From contig DATKXU010000082.1 in the NCBI GenBank assembly GCA_035528905.1, positions 1-64,000 of the forward strand: a stretch of 64,000 nucleotides of DNA, in the 5' to 3' direction. The translations under genes were made by a program, and so were the position numbers. The DNA comes from DATKXU01 sp035528905. GTDB taxonomy: Bacteria > Armatimonadota > UBA5829 > DTJY01. Below the pieces are notes generated by a model. It ran no database searches, had not been told where the DNA came from, and saw only the letters and a list, made by a program, of their open reading frames with translations. Shown here piece after piece: positions 48,916 to 58,900 of this stretch. Each line of letters starts with the position of its first letter. The stretch's first letter is position 1.

Positions 48916-50505
48916 CTACCCGTTCAGAATCTCTTCGACCTCTTCGCTGTCCGTGTCCATCACGTACTGGATTCCGCTCACTTTGGCTGCCTGCGGGGTC
49001 AGCGCGGCGATGTCGTCGCGCGAGATGAGGCCCACGGAAAACTTCCGGCTGCCCGCCATGAGCTGTCGGAGTCCCTGGCCAAGCCGCTCGTAATAGGTAT
49101 ACAGGCCCAGCGCGCCTGGCGGAATCTTCTCGAACTCCTCACCACCTAATTCAGTGCGCAGTGAGCTCGCGGTAACGAAGATCTCATCTATGGTGTTCCC
49201 GAAGCGTGCGACATACACCGGAACCCGCTGCTCCGCAATCGCCTGCCCAATCGTCTTGCCTACCATCGCAGCCGCAATCGGGCCGCGGGCCATGCCGACG
49301 AGCTTCACGAACGGCGCGCCCAGCGCCAGACCCTTGAAGATTTGATCCTCCAGGATGAATCCGCCGCCTACGGCCAGCGCAGGGACGTATTTCCCCTTGT
49401 CGGCGAGGCGCTTTGCATACTGATACAGCAGTGAGTGCAGATGCACGGGCGGCACTCCCCACTCGTTCATCATCCGCCAGGGGCTCATGCCGGTGCCGCC
49501 GCCGGCGGCATCAACCGTGAGCAGATCAAGTTTGTACTTCGAGCTGAATGCGATTGCACGCGCAAGGTCCGCCGGGCGGTAAGCGCCTGTCTTGAGGAAG
49601 ATGTACTTGGCCCCGGCCTTGCGCAGCTCCCCTACCCTTTTTGCGAAGGATTCCTCGGTGACCATCCCGACGCGCGAATGCCGCTCGAACTCCTTGAACG
49701 TTCCGCGCTCGAATGCCTTGATTACCTCCGGCAGAGTCGGGTCCGGCAGCACGATGTATCCTCGCTTGTGCAGCATCCGGGCTTTCTCGAGATCGCGGAT
49801 TTTGACCTCGCCGCCGATGTCCTTTGCGCCCTGTCCCCACTTGAGTTCGACGCATTCGACGCCGAGCTTCTCGATGGCGTACTCCTGCGTGCCGAGAAGA
49901 GTGTCCTCCACGTTCGCCTGTACGATTATCGCGCCATAGCCGTCCCGCTGGTAATCCTTGTAGAGCTTCACGCGGCGCTTCAAGTCCACTGTGTCAACCA
50001 CACGGCCGTTCTTCAAGGCCGAGCCGGGATCCATTCCGACGACGTTCTCGCCGATGGTCAGGCCGGTGCCCGCGAGCGCGGATCCGACGGCCAGGCCCTC
50101 CCAGTTGTTCTTCGCGATGTCGGTCGAGCCGATGCCTGAGATGATCCACGGATAGCGGAATCTCAACCCCTTTTCGTGACCGATGGCGACTTCGATGTTC
50201 ACAGCCGGGAAAACGGCCTTGTCACTGTCCGCCTCGATGCCATGCGCGCCGACCGCCGTTCCCATGACGTTGAAGTGCGAGTAGTCCACGGGATAGGTCT
50301 TCTCCCCGGCGGTCGTTACTACGCCGAACGGCTGTGGATAGATCACCTCGTGGCCCCGGTAGGCCGATTTCCCGATCTCGCACATGCCGATGCAGCCGTC
50401 CACGCACGTCACGCACATGCCGGAGCTCGGCACTACCGAGCCTTCGGTCCTATTCTTCGTAAGGGTCGCTGCCGAGGCGTTTATTCTCGAAAGTGTCTGC
50501 GACAT
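48916..50505 (-). CDS. FMN-binding glutamate-synthase-like protein
   Basis: A 529-residue protein of the archaeal-type glutamate synthase large-subunit family. A Cys-rich N-terminus (GMCVTCVDGCIGMCEIG) is followed by the FMN barrel with RFRYPWIISGIGSTDIAK, KWGQGAKDIGG and LDLLTVDAAGGGTGMSPWRM. It lacks the N-terminal glutaminase of GltB. It is the last gene of an operon with NuoE-, NuoF-GltD- and NuoG-like proteins, which could bring electrons from NAD(P)H. The true substrate may be 2-oxoglutarate/ammonia or another redox reaction. Confidence 0.85.
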   Translation of the reverse strand: MSQTLSRINASAATLTKNRTEGSVVPSSGMCVTCVDGCIGMCEIGKSAYRGHEVIYPQPFGVVTTAGEKTYPVDYSHFNVMGTAVGAHGIEADSDKAVFPAVNIEVAIGHEKGLRFRYPWIISGIGSTDIAKNNWEGLAVGSALAGTGLTIGENVVGMDPGSALKNGRVVDTVDLKRRVKLYKDYQRDGYGAIIVQANVEDTLLGTQEYAIEKLGVECVELKWGQGAKDIGGEVKIRDLEKARMLHKRGYIVLPDPTLPEVIKAFERGTFKEFERHSRVGMVTEESFAKRVGELRKAGAKYIFLKTGAYRPADLARAIAFSSKYKLDLLTVDAAGGGTGMSPWRMMNEWGVPPVHLHSLLYQYAKRLADKGKYVPALAVGGGFILEDQIFKGLALGAPFVKLVGMARGPIAAAMVGKTIGQAIAEQRVPVYVARFGNTIDEIFVTASSLRTELGGEEFEKIPPGALGLYTYYERLGQGLRQLMAGSRKFSVGLISRDDIAALTPQAAKVSGIQYVMDTDSEEVEEILNG

Positions 50506-50523
50506 TGGATTTCGCTCCTCTCA

Positions 50524-51201
50524 TCAGTCCTTCTTTATCTCACAAGCGACACAAGGCTTCATATAGCACATCATGTCGTCAAACGGTTCTTTCTCGATGC
50601 AAGGCGGGCTGAGGTTGGCGCACCCGCCGCAGATCGCCTTATCGGGTTCTGTGAACGTGCATCTGAGCTGGCACGCCGGGCAGACGTAGATGCATCCGCC
50701 GCACAGTCGGCAGACGTCCGACTTAATGTCGAACGGCGTCCCGACGCTCCTATTTTCGCCGCGCCCTCGAAAGCCGATGGCCTTCGACATCATTTGCTCT
50801 TCGCACATCCGCACGCACAGCCCGCAGAGGATGCAGTCTTCGTGCTCCTGCCGGAAGCGCTGCTGACGGACTTCGTAGGCGGAAGCCAGGTCCTGGATTA
50901 TCTTGGATTGAGGGCATGAGGCCAGCAGGAGCTCGAGGACTATCTTGCGCGCCTTGATCACACGCGAGGACGCCGTCCTCACATTCAGGCCTTCCCCCGC
51001 CGGATAGGTGCACGATGAAGCCAGCTTGGCATTCGGGCCTTCTCCTATCTCCACGACGCAGAGGCGGCAGGCGCCGTAGGGCAAAAGCCCTTCCATATAG
51101 CACAGAGTCGGGATAGGAAACCCCATGAATTGCGCAGCTTCGAGAAGGGTCGTGCCTTCCTCGACGGAGACATTCACGCCGTTGATAATCAGGTTAATCA
51201 T
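50524..51201 (-). CDS. NuoG/HndD-N-terminal-like iron-sulfur subunit
   Basis: A 225-residue protein. ATG at 51201 overlaps the stop of the upstream fusion gene by 4 nt. Residues 1-80 are a [2Fe-2S] plant-type ferredoxin (LCYMEGLLPYGACRLCVVE with C at 66). The next region has an HxxxC-like NuoG segment. Two [4Fe-4S] motifs follow: CILCGLCVRMCEE and CRLCGGCIYVCPAC. The C-terminus has further Cys pairs (CGGCANLSPPC, CYMKPCVACE). It is like the diaphorase-side electron relay subunit of NAD-linked hydrogenases, but no hydrogenase catalytic domain is attached. Confidence 0.85.
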   Translation of the reverse strand: MINLIINGVNVSVEEGTTLLEAAQFMGFPIPTLCYMEGLLPYGACRLCVVEIGEGPNAKLASSCTYPAGEGLNVRTASSRVIKARKIVLELLLASCPQSKIIQDLASAYEVRQQRFRQEHEDCILCGLCVRMCEEQMMSKAIGFRGRGENRSVGTPFDIKSDVCRLCGGCIYVCPACQLRCTFTEPDKAICGGCANLSPPCIEKEPFDDMMCYMKPCVACEIKKD

Positions 51202-54200
51202 GCTCTTTCTCTTTCCGCAGTGGACGGCTCCAGCCGGTCGTCCTTCGGCCGGGTGAACTCCAGATCGCACCTCATGCATCTCCGGGCCTCGTGGGTGGCG
51301 TCCTCGACCGATAGCGTCATCTCCACCTCGTTGCAGTTGAACTTCCTGGCTTCGACCGGCAGCATGGGAGGTTTGGCTCTCTGGACGCTCAGGAGCTCCT
51401 CTTCGCTGATAGTCGCCGGCTCGATGTAGTCGCGCGGCAATACCGCCGTGTAAGGCTGTTGCAGCTCTTCGCCGTTCAGGTAGCGATCAATCATCACGGC
51501 GGCCTTCTTCCCGGCTGCTATGGCTTCGACGATGGTGCTCGGGCCGCTTGCGACGTCGCCACCGGCGAAGACACCCGGACGGCTGGTGGCTAGTGTTTCC
51601 GTGTCAACTCTTACCGTTCCACGCCTGCTGACTTCAATGCCCGTGTCGGAAATGCCTTCGATGTCCGGCTGCTCGCCGATTGCCACGATCAGCGTGTCCA
51701 GCGGAATGGCATACTCAGTGCCGGGCATGGGAACCGGCCTTCGCCGGCCGCTGGAATCAACATCGCCAAGTCCGTTCTTGATACATTCGACCCCGGTCAG
51801 ATGCCCTTCCTTGGAGTAAATCCTCACGGCGGAGGACAGCGCCTCGATTGACACTCCCTCCTGAATTGCGGCGCTGACCTCTTCCTCGAGAGGAAATCTC
51901 GCGTCGGCCTTTCTGGCATGGATCTTCACGGGCGAGACGAGCGTCTCGATCAGAATCCCTTCCATGATAGCGGCTTCGATTTCGTCCTCGAAGGCGGGCA
52001 TCTCCTGGCGCGTCCGGCGGTAGATGATTGTCACGCTCTCGACGCCTTTCTGGCGGATGGCGACCCTGGCGGCGTCCACGGCAGCATTGCCGCCGCCGAT
52101 GACGCCGACGCGTCCCTTCGCCAGACTCTCTCCCTGGACGTTGAATGCTTTGAGGAACTCCATTGCCGGATAGACACCGGCGACGTCTTCGCCTTCGAGG
52201 TTCAGCCGTTGATCTTTGTGCGCACCGGTGGCGAGAAAAACCGCGCTGAAGCCCTTTTCAAAGAGGCCGTCAATCGTCATATCCCGACCCAGCGCGGCGT
52301 TGCATTTCAGCGTAACGTTCTCGTCTACGAGTGTGGCGATTTCCTTCCTAACGACTTCTCGCGGCAGGCGGTATGGTGGAATGCCGGCCCACAGCATCCC
52401 GCCCGGCTCGGAATCCTTTTCATAAACCGTCACCTTGTAGCCGCGCAGTGAGAGATAGTGGGCCGCTGTGAGGCCCGCGGGTCCCGCGCCGATAACCGCT
52501 ACTTTGCGCCCGCGTCCGTTAGCTTTCTCATGCCTCGTCGGCTTGTACATCCCCGGATCAACTCTGTCGGTGACGAAGCGCTTCAAGGCCCGGATGGCCA
52601 TGGGCTCGGTTCCGCTGAAGCCCGCGCGGCACGCATCTTCGCACGGATGATGGCAAACCCTGGCGCAGACCGATGGGAACGGGTTGGGCTCCCTGATTAC
52701 TCGGTACGCCTCTTCGTATTCGCCGCGTTCGAGAAGGGCGATATAGCGCCATGCCTCAGTTCCTAACGGACAGCCCGACTGGCACGGTGCGCCTACCAGT
52801 TGCTTGCAGACGAAGGCGTCGCACTTCTTGTGTATGATATGCCGCTCGTATTCATTGCGGAAATATCGGAGCGTGCTGAGCACAGGATTCGGGGCCGTTT
52901 GACCCAGCCCGCACATCGTCGTGTCCTTCACCACGAGCGCCAGCTCTTCAAGGAGGTCTAGGTCTTCAGGTGTGCCATTGCCCTTGGTAATATCGTCGAG
53001 AATCTCATACATTCGCTGCGTGCCTTTGCGGCAGGTGAAGCACTTCCCGCACGATTCGTCCTTCAGGAAGTTCATGAAATACCTGGCGACATCAACCATG
53101 CAGGTGTTCTCGTCCATGACGATCATGCCGCCGGATCCCATGATTGATCCCGCTTCTGCCAGGCTGTCGTAGTCAATGGGGAGGTTAAACTTGTCTGCGG
53201 GAATGCAGCCGCCGGATGGTCCGCCCGTCTGCACGGCCTTTATCCTGGCTTTGCCGACCGGGCCGCCGCCGATGCCGTAGACGATCTGCTGGATGGTGGT
53301 TCCCATCGGCACCTCGACCAGGCCGGTATTCCTGATCTTGCCGACGAGACTGAAAATCTTCGTGCCGGAGTTGCCCTTTGTCCCGATCTTAGCGAACTCT
53401 TCGGCACCGAGTCTGAAAATGAGCGGGATATTGGCCCAGGTTTCGACGTTATTGATCGCTGTGGGCTTGCCGTTGATGCCTTCCTGCACCGGAAAAGGCG
53501 GTCTCTGGCGCGGCTCGCCGACTTTGCCCTCGATGGACTTGATCAGGGCTGTTTCTTCGCCGCACACAAATGCGCCAGCGCCCCGAACGATCCTGATGTC
53601 GAAGGAAAAGCCGGTTCCAAGGATATCCTCGCCCAGAAGCCCAAGTTCGCGCGCCTGCCTGAGCGCAGTGGTGAGATGTTTGATAGCCAAGGGGTATTCG
53701 TTTCGGACGTAGATCACGCCTTCGGTCGCGCCGGTGCCATAGGCGCCGACGATCATTCCCTCGATGATACTGTGCGGATTGCCTTCGAGCACGCTGCGGT
53801 CCATATAAGCGCCCGGATCACCCTCGTCGGCATTACACACCAGGTACTTGCTGCGTCCATTGGGCTGCTTCGCCAGAAGCTCCCACTTCAACCCGGTCGG
53901 GAACCCAGCGCCGCCACGGCCGCGCAGCCCCGACGCTTTCACCTCCTGCACGACCCATTCGCGGTCGCCCCTCGCAAGGACCGTGGCCACTGCGGAGTAG
54001 CCGTCATTCTGGATGTAATCGGAGATGCGGATGGGGTCAACTTTCTGGTCGCAGGCAAGGAGGTTCCGGGCCTGCCTCGCAAAGAAGGGTATATCCTCCT
54101 GCTTCTCGATCGGCCTTCTGGTTTCCAGGTCAACGAGGAGCAAGTCTTCAAGAACCTCGTCTCCGGCGACGGCGTCAACGATCCTAACCATGTCGGCCAT

Positions 54201-54494
54201 GCTTACCTTGGGGTAGAATGTCCCGCGCGGCTCGACAAGCACTGAGGGCTCCATTTCGCAGAAGCCGTGGCAGCCGGTGACGCGCAAGCCGATCTTGCCC
54301 GTCAGTTGCTTGGCCAGAAGCTCGCGTTTCGCTATGCGGATGAGGTCATTCGCGCCGCTTGCCTCGCCGCATGTGCCAGCCGTGATCACGATAATAGGCA
54401 TACCGGGATCCCGCTTTGCGGCTGGATGCTCTCGCAGCGCGTTGAAATCAGTGATTGATCTAAGTCTGTCCACGAATAGTCTATTTCCTTCCAA
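51198..54494 (-). CDS. NuoF/HndC-type diaphorase fused to a GltD-like FAD/NAD(P) oxidoreductase
   Basis: A 1098-residue fusion. Residues 30-125 are a thioredoxin-like [2Fe-2S] domain (TGCHGFCEMEP). Residues 150-540 are NuoF: FMN site GRGGAGFPTG (192-201), NADH-binding RGAGAFVCGEE, and the [4Fe-4S] cysteines 482, 485, 488 and 528. A GltD/DPD-type Fe-S segment follows (560-625, CQSGC, CARVCHHPCEDAC). FAD Rossmann GAGPAGLTAAHYL (669-681) and an NADPH site VIGGGNAAVDAARVA complete it. HndC has ferredoxin clusters at the C-terminus instead. A tandem duplicate inside the GltD part is visible. Such a fusion can link NADH and NADPH pools or bifurcate electrons; this is inference. Confidence 0.9.
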   Translation of the reverse strand: MEGNRLFVDRLRSITDFNALREHPAAKRDPGMPIIVITAGTCGEASGANDLIRIAKRELLAKQLTGKIGLRVTGCHGFCEMEPSVLVEPRGTFYPKVSMADMVRIVDAVAGDEVLEDLLLVDLETRRPIEKQEDIPFFARQARNLLACDQKVDPIRISDYIQNDGYSAVATVLARGDREWVVQEVKASGLRGRGGAGFPTGLKWELLAKQPNGRSKYLVCNADEGDPGAYMDRSVLEGNPHSIIEGMIVGAYGTGATEGVIYVRNEYPLAIKHLTTALRQARELGLLGEDILGTGFSFDIRIVRGAGAFVCGEETALIKSIEGKVGEPRQRPPFPVQEGINGKPTAINNVETWANIPLIFRLGAEEFAKIGTKGNSGTKIFSLVGKIRNTGLVEVPMGTTIQQIVYGIGGGPVGKARIKAVQTGGPSGGCIPADKFNLPIDYDSLAEAGSIMGSGGMIVMDENTCMVDVARYFMNFLKDESCGKCFTCRKGTQRMYEILDDITKGNGTPEDLDLLEELALVVKDTTMCGLGQTAPNPVLSTLRYFRNEYERHIIHKKCDAFVCKQLVGAPCQSGCPLGTEAWRYIALLERGEYEEAYRVIREPNPFPSVCARVCHHPCEDACRAGFSGTEPMAIRALKRFVTDRVDPGMYKPTRHEKANGRGRKVAVIGAGPAGLTAAHYLSLRGYKVTVYEKDSEPGGMLWAGIPPYRLPREVVRKEIATLVDENVTLKCNAALGRDMTIDGLFEKGFSAVFLATGAHKDQRLNLEGEDVAGVYPAMEFLKAFNVQGESLAKGRVGVIGGGNAAVDAARVAIRQKGVESVTIIYRRTRQEMPAFEDEIEAAIMEGILIETLVSPVKIHARKADARFPLEEEVSAAIQEGVSIEALSSAVRIYSKEGHLTGVECIKNGLGDVDSSGRRRPVPMPGTEYAIPLDTLIVAIGEQPDIEGISDTGIEVSRRGTVRVDTETLATSRPGVFAGGDVASGPSTIVEAIAAGKKAAVMIDRYLNGEELQQPYTAVLPRDYIEPATISEEELLSVQRAKPPMLPVEARKFNCNEVEMTLSVEDATHEARRCMRCDLEFTRPKDDRLEPSTAERERA

Positions 54495-55443
54495 TCGGTT
54501 CGGCGGGACTAGCGTTGCCTCCGAAGCCGGTGGCTTCTAAGTCCAACAGATGCCCGCCGCACCCGTGGCGCGAGCAGATCAGCAGACTGCCTCCGCCGCG
54601 AACAGCCATCTTCGCCATCGGCGCACCGCATTCCAGACAGTTCGCGTATCCGAGAAGCTTCGAGCGGCAATGTGGGCAAGCGAGCTCAACGATCGAGTTC
54701 GACGGGATTTCGTGCTCCGATTGTGCGGTCCAGCGCCCGTACAGGGAGGACAGCCTGATCCAGCCCCGCTTGTCGTCGAACTGAGCAGTCGCTTCAATAG
54801 CCGGATAGCCGTGGGCTGGGTGCCTTTCGTCCATCAGGCTGCGGCCACAGTGCGGACAGCCAACCTCGATGGGGAAGCAGCGCTGGTCATCCTTCACGTC
54901 CGCTTGGTCGAGTCCCGCAAGGGCGTTCTCGATGATCTGGGTGACTTTCGCCGGATTGACGTTCGAGAAATACCTGCCGTCAACGACGACAATAGGTCCA
55001 AGTGCGCAGGCGCCAAGGCAGTTCACCGTTTCCAGCGTGAATTCTTTGTCCAGCGTCGTCTCGCCGGGGCTGATTCCCAACTGCCGCTGAAACTCCTCTG
55101 CAACTCTGGGCGCACCACGGACGTGGCATGCCGTGCCCAGACAGGCGCATATCAGGTGCTTGCCCTTCGGTTTCAGGCTGAACGAGCGGTAGAAGGTGGC
55201 AGCGGCATAGACGTCAACCAGGGGACAGCCAGTTCTGTCGGCCACTATCCTAAGTGCGCACTCAGGAAGATATCGGTACTTAGCTTGGATTTCGCCGAGG
55301 ATTGAGATAAGCGAGGCGCGCTCGCCGCGGTGCTTCTCTACGATCTCAATTATGTCTTTGGCGTCTACATCTTCTGCGCAAGGCGCAGATACGGCGCCTG
55401 CGGAGTCTTTGTCTGCAATCATCGCCTGCGTGTACCCCTGCAC
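54481..55443 (-). CDS. NuoE/HndA-type [2Fe-2S] subunit with zinc-ribbon C-terminal extension
   Basis: A 320-residue protein. Residues 30-185 are NuoE-like, with the four Cys in CACLGTACHVRGA and NCLGACALGP. The usual length is about 160. The remainder is an extension with CPHCGRSL, CPHCRSKL, CLECGAP and CSRHGCGGH, which look like paired zinc ribbons or rubredoxin-like sites. GTG at 55443 is the longest start; ATG at 55422 is equally possible. It overlaps the next gene by 14 nt and begins the operon. Confidence 0.85.
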   Translation of the reverse strand: MQGYTQAMIADKDSAGAVSAPCAEDVDAKDIIEIVEKHRGERASLISILGEIQAKYRYLPECALRIVADRTGCPLVDVYAAATFYRSFSLKPKGKHLICACLGTACHVRGAPRVAEEFQRQLGISPGETTLDKEFTLETVNCLGACALGPIVVVDGRYFSNVNPAKVTQIIENALAGLDQADVKDDQRCFPIEVGCPHCGRSLMDERHPAHGYPAIEATAQFDDKRGWIRLSSLYGRWTAQSEHEIPSNSIVELACPHCRSKLLGYANCLECGAPMAKMAVRGGGSLLICSRHGCGGHLLDLEATGFGGNASPAEPIGRK

Positions 55444-55952
55444 GTCCAGTCTTCTATGAAATGCTTGTGCCGGTGGCGTTCTCCGAAGGGGGCGTTGGAA
55501 TAGAAGTCCTGGAATCGCGTTAGTTCGCGCTCAGGAGCTTTCTGATGCGTTCGGTGCAGAGCGTCGTTGCAGTTCCAGCAGAATCCGCGACGGGCGCTGT
55601 CGCTCAGCACGGCGCTTTCCTCCCTTGCAAAGAGCGTGCATGTATCGTTCGATCCACCGGTGGATCGCATCCTTCCCTTGCGTCTTTGCAAGGCGCACCG
55701 GCGTCGCTGCCGGATGCACTGGTTCTCCCGATCACATCTAGAACGCTCACGGCTCGTGTTACCGCAGGACCCGACCGCACCGCCGCGTCGTGAGCCATGT
55801 TGCCCGGATGTGTTCGGCGCGTCTAGTATACGGCCTGCTAGCCCGGCTTGTCAATGCTGCCTCCTACCAAAGGTCGGAGCGGTTGTAGACGACAATAGCC
55901 CTGTGATATAATCGTGTACCTGTGAACCTGGAGGTGTTCCCTGCTGCGGCGA
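55444..55952. other. intergenic region with an 18-nt perfect palindrome (55650-55667)
   Basis: CGATCCACCGGTGGATCG at 55650-55667 lies about 205 nt upstream of the NuoE-like operon. It is long enough for a dimeric repressor. Frames on both strands are shadows without a family. The right end (near 55929) has GGAGGTG before the next gene. Confidence 0.55.
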
Positions 55953-58900
55953 ATGCTTTTTCTCGCGCTGATGGCGAGTTGCGTCTCATACGGCACTGCC
56001 GGCCAGACTCTAGCCTCAAAGGAGGGCACCACGCCCGTGATTGGTTCGGCGGTTGATATCGCCCGCTTTGCGGTTGTGAGGACATGGAAAGGCCCGGAGA
56101 TCAACTATCCGACTGGCGTGCGGCTCCAGAGGTCGGAAGACATAACGCGGAAAGGCCGCGTGTGGACTGTCAAGGCCGATCCGGGAGAGTCCACCGTGAA
56201 CATCGGCGTCGAGTGGGACGAGCGGAGAGACGTGCGCCTGGTATCGTTCGTTTACGCCGACTCCCACAGTATGCCGGATGTGAAGAGCCAAGAACTGCAG
56301 GTTTGGCTGACCCGGTACGAGGGCGATCAGGACAGACGCAGGCCGCTTGATGGGGGCGAGTCGCCTTCGCAGGGCCAGTGGTACACCCTGACGCCGGAAC
56401 GCGGGCTTTCCACAGAGGTAAAGGGCCGTGCGTTGACGTACCATCTGCCCGCTATTGAGAGAGGAATCTTTAAGCTTCGCCTGGTGGTGAAGGACAAGAC
56501 CACTATCCGCCTGGAGGATATCCTTGCGAATAGTGATGCGAGATGGCGCGCAGCCGAATTCGAGGTCCGCTTCGATCCGCCAAGAAAAGCGAAATCTAAC
56601 GCGGTCGAGGGATACAACGCCCAGGTCCTCAGCGTCAGTCCTATTGCCGGATGTGATGGTTACAGAGTGAAGGCCCTGGCGTCGGATGCTCCGTCCAACG
56701 GCAAAGACAGGGCTATCTTCACAGTGCGGGCTGGCGACAGGAGCTTTTCGTTCCTGATAAGCGACCTCGACGCTGATGGGGAAATCCATGTCAAGCCTTT
56801 CGGCGTCAGGGTAACAAAGCCGGGCGCAAAGCCGGTTCGGTCGAAGGAGAAGCCTATTACCGAGCGTGTTCTCGAAATGCCGGAGCAGACGCTCGACAGC
56901 ACCCTGAACGCAATCCCGCCTAAGGAGCGCAACAAGTGGTTGGCTCTCGCACCTCCCCTGAACCCCCGGAAGTTCGCCGTTCAGCCAGACGGAGATGCGT
57001 TCTCGCGTGCGGAATCAGACTTCCTGTATCAGTTTGCGACCGGTGATGTTCCTGATTATGACCGCAGGGAGCCTCAGCGCGTGGAGGAAGATCACCTGCC
57101 GATCCTTTACGCGGATTGGGAGGACAGCGGCCTACGCTGGCAGCAGGGCTATGTCGTAGCATCGCTCGGCAAGTTTGACGATCCGACATCGGAAACGGCG
57201 CTGGTCACGAAAGTCTCTGCGAAGAACGAAGGCTCCGCTCCGGCTGAGGCCAAGCTCTGGCTGCGCCTCCGCCTCCGCAAGGGAAATGACAAACCCGACG
57301 GCCTGCGGCTGGAAGACGGCACCATCTTCGAAGGCGATCGCATCCGGGCCCGCCTAGGCGGGCTGGAACCCGGCCAGTGGAGCATTGAACCCAAAGCGGA
57401 TGAGTTCTTGTTCACGGTGACAGTGCCGGTTGGCGAGACGCGCTCCCTCGAAGTGGAAATTCCGTATCCGACCGCCGAGAATGCCCCCGCAAGGATCGGC
57501 TTCGACGCCGCAAGGAGGCAGACTATCGAGTATTGGAAGTCGAAGCTGGCCGACGGCGCGGATTTCAACGTCCCCGACGAGCGGGTCAACCGTGTATGGA
57601 AATCGCTTCTCACTCACCAGTACTGCTGGGGCGATTACGATGCCAAGACCGGCTGCTACTTGCCGAATGTGGCAGCGCTCGTGTACGGCCCGGTTGGAAA
57701 CGAGAGCAGCCAGATGGCGAAGGCGGTTGACTTCTTCGGCCACTCGAAGCTCGCACGGGACTATTACGAGCCGATGTGGAGGGAGCAGGGCACGGATGAT
57801 CTGCATGCCCGCGTGACCAACGGCAGAGGCTGTCTTGTCGGCTGGTGGGCGCACTACGTCTTCAATACGGGCTTCATCTTGTGGAATTTGGGCAATCACT
57901 ATCGCCTCACCGGTGACCGCGCATGGCTGGAGCAGGTGATCCCGAACATGATCAGGGCTTGCGACTGGCTGGCCGAGCAGCGCAGGACCACCGTGGCGAA
58001 GGGTTTGAACGGGCGGCCTGTGATGGAATCCGGCTTCTTCCCGCCGTGTCGCCTTGAGGACGAAGGCCGCTGGTTCTATTGGGTGATGACGAACGGCTAC
58101 TCCTACCTGGGCATGAGCACGGCAGCGGAATTGCTTGCGGAGATCGGCCATCCTGATGCCGGACGAATCGCAGATGAGGCGAAGGCTTACCTGAAGGATC
58201 TGCGCCGGGGAATCGGCGAGAGCATCGTGCGCTGCCCGGTCATGAGACTCCGCGATGGGAGCTATGTGCCCTATATCCCCAAGCACCTGTACCAGCGCGA
58301 GAGGTCAAAAGGTCATTACGAAGCCGAGCTGGGAGCTTTGCACCTCCTGACTGACGGCGTCTATAAGCCTGATAGCCGCGAGATGGACTGGACGCTTGCG
58401 TTCCATGAGGACGTCGTCTATATCAGGGCGTGGAAGGACTCGATCATCTCCTACACAAACATCGAGCGTGACTGGTTCGACCTTGGTGGCTACGGCAAGA
58501 CTCAGCCGTATCTCGCGCATACGCAGCTCGCCTACCTGCGCCGGGATCAGCCGAAGCTCTTCCTGCGCTCTTTCTGGAACCAGCTCGTCGCCCAGAACTT
58601 CAGCGACGTGAACGCCTTCCCGGAGCACATCTGCTGGCACGGACTGGCCGACTGCAAGACCTACGAAGAGGCTATGTGGCTCCAGCAATTCCGATCAATG
58701 TTAGTTCTGGATGAGGATGGCAAGCTGCGCCTGTCGGTCGCTGCGCCGCGGGAGTGGTTCGAGGACGGAAAGACGATTTGTGTGAAGAACGCGCCGACCT
58801 TCTTCGGCCCGGTGAGCTATGAGATTCGCTCGGCGGCGAAGAGCGGCACGATCAAGGCTCGCATAGAGTTCGCGCCTCGCAAGAGGCCGAAGAGCTTCAA

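Noticed and set aside
51198..55443. NAD-dependent or electron-bifurcating [FeFe] hydrogenase operon
   Set aside because: HndA-, HndC- and HndD-like parts are present, but no H-cluster motif or catalytic subunit is found. The NuoG-like protein ends after its ferredoxin domains.
55419..55691. Small gene upstream of the NuoE-like gene
   Set aside because: The 90-codon frame has no ribosome binding site and no family, and its start crosses the 18-nt palindrome. Two frames are equally open.
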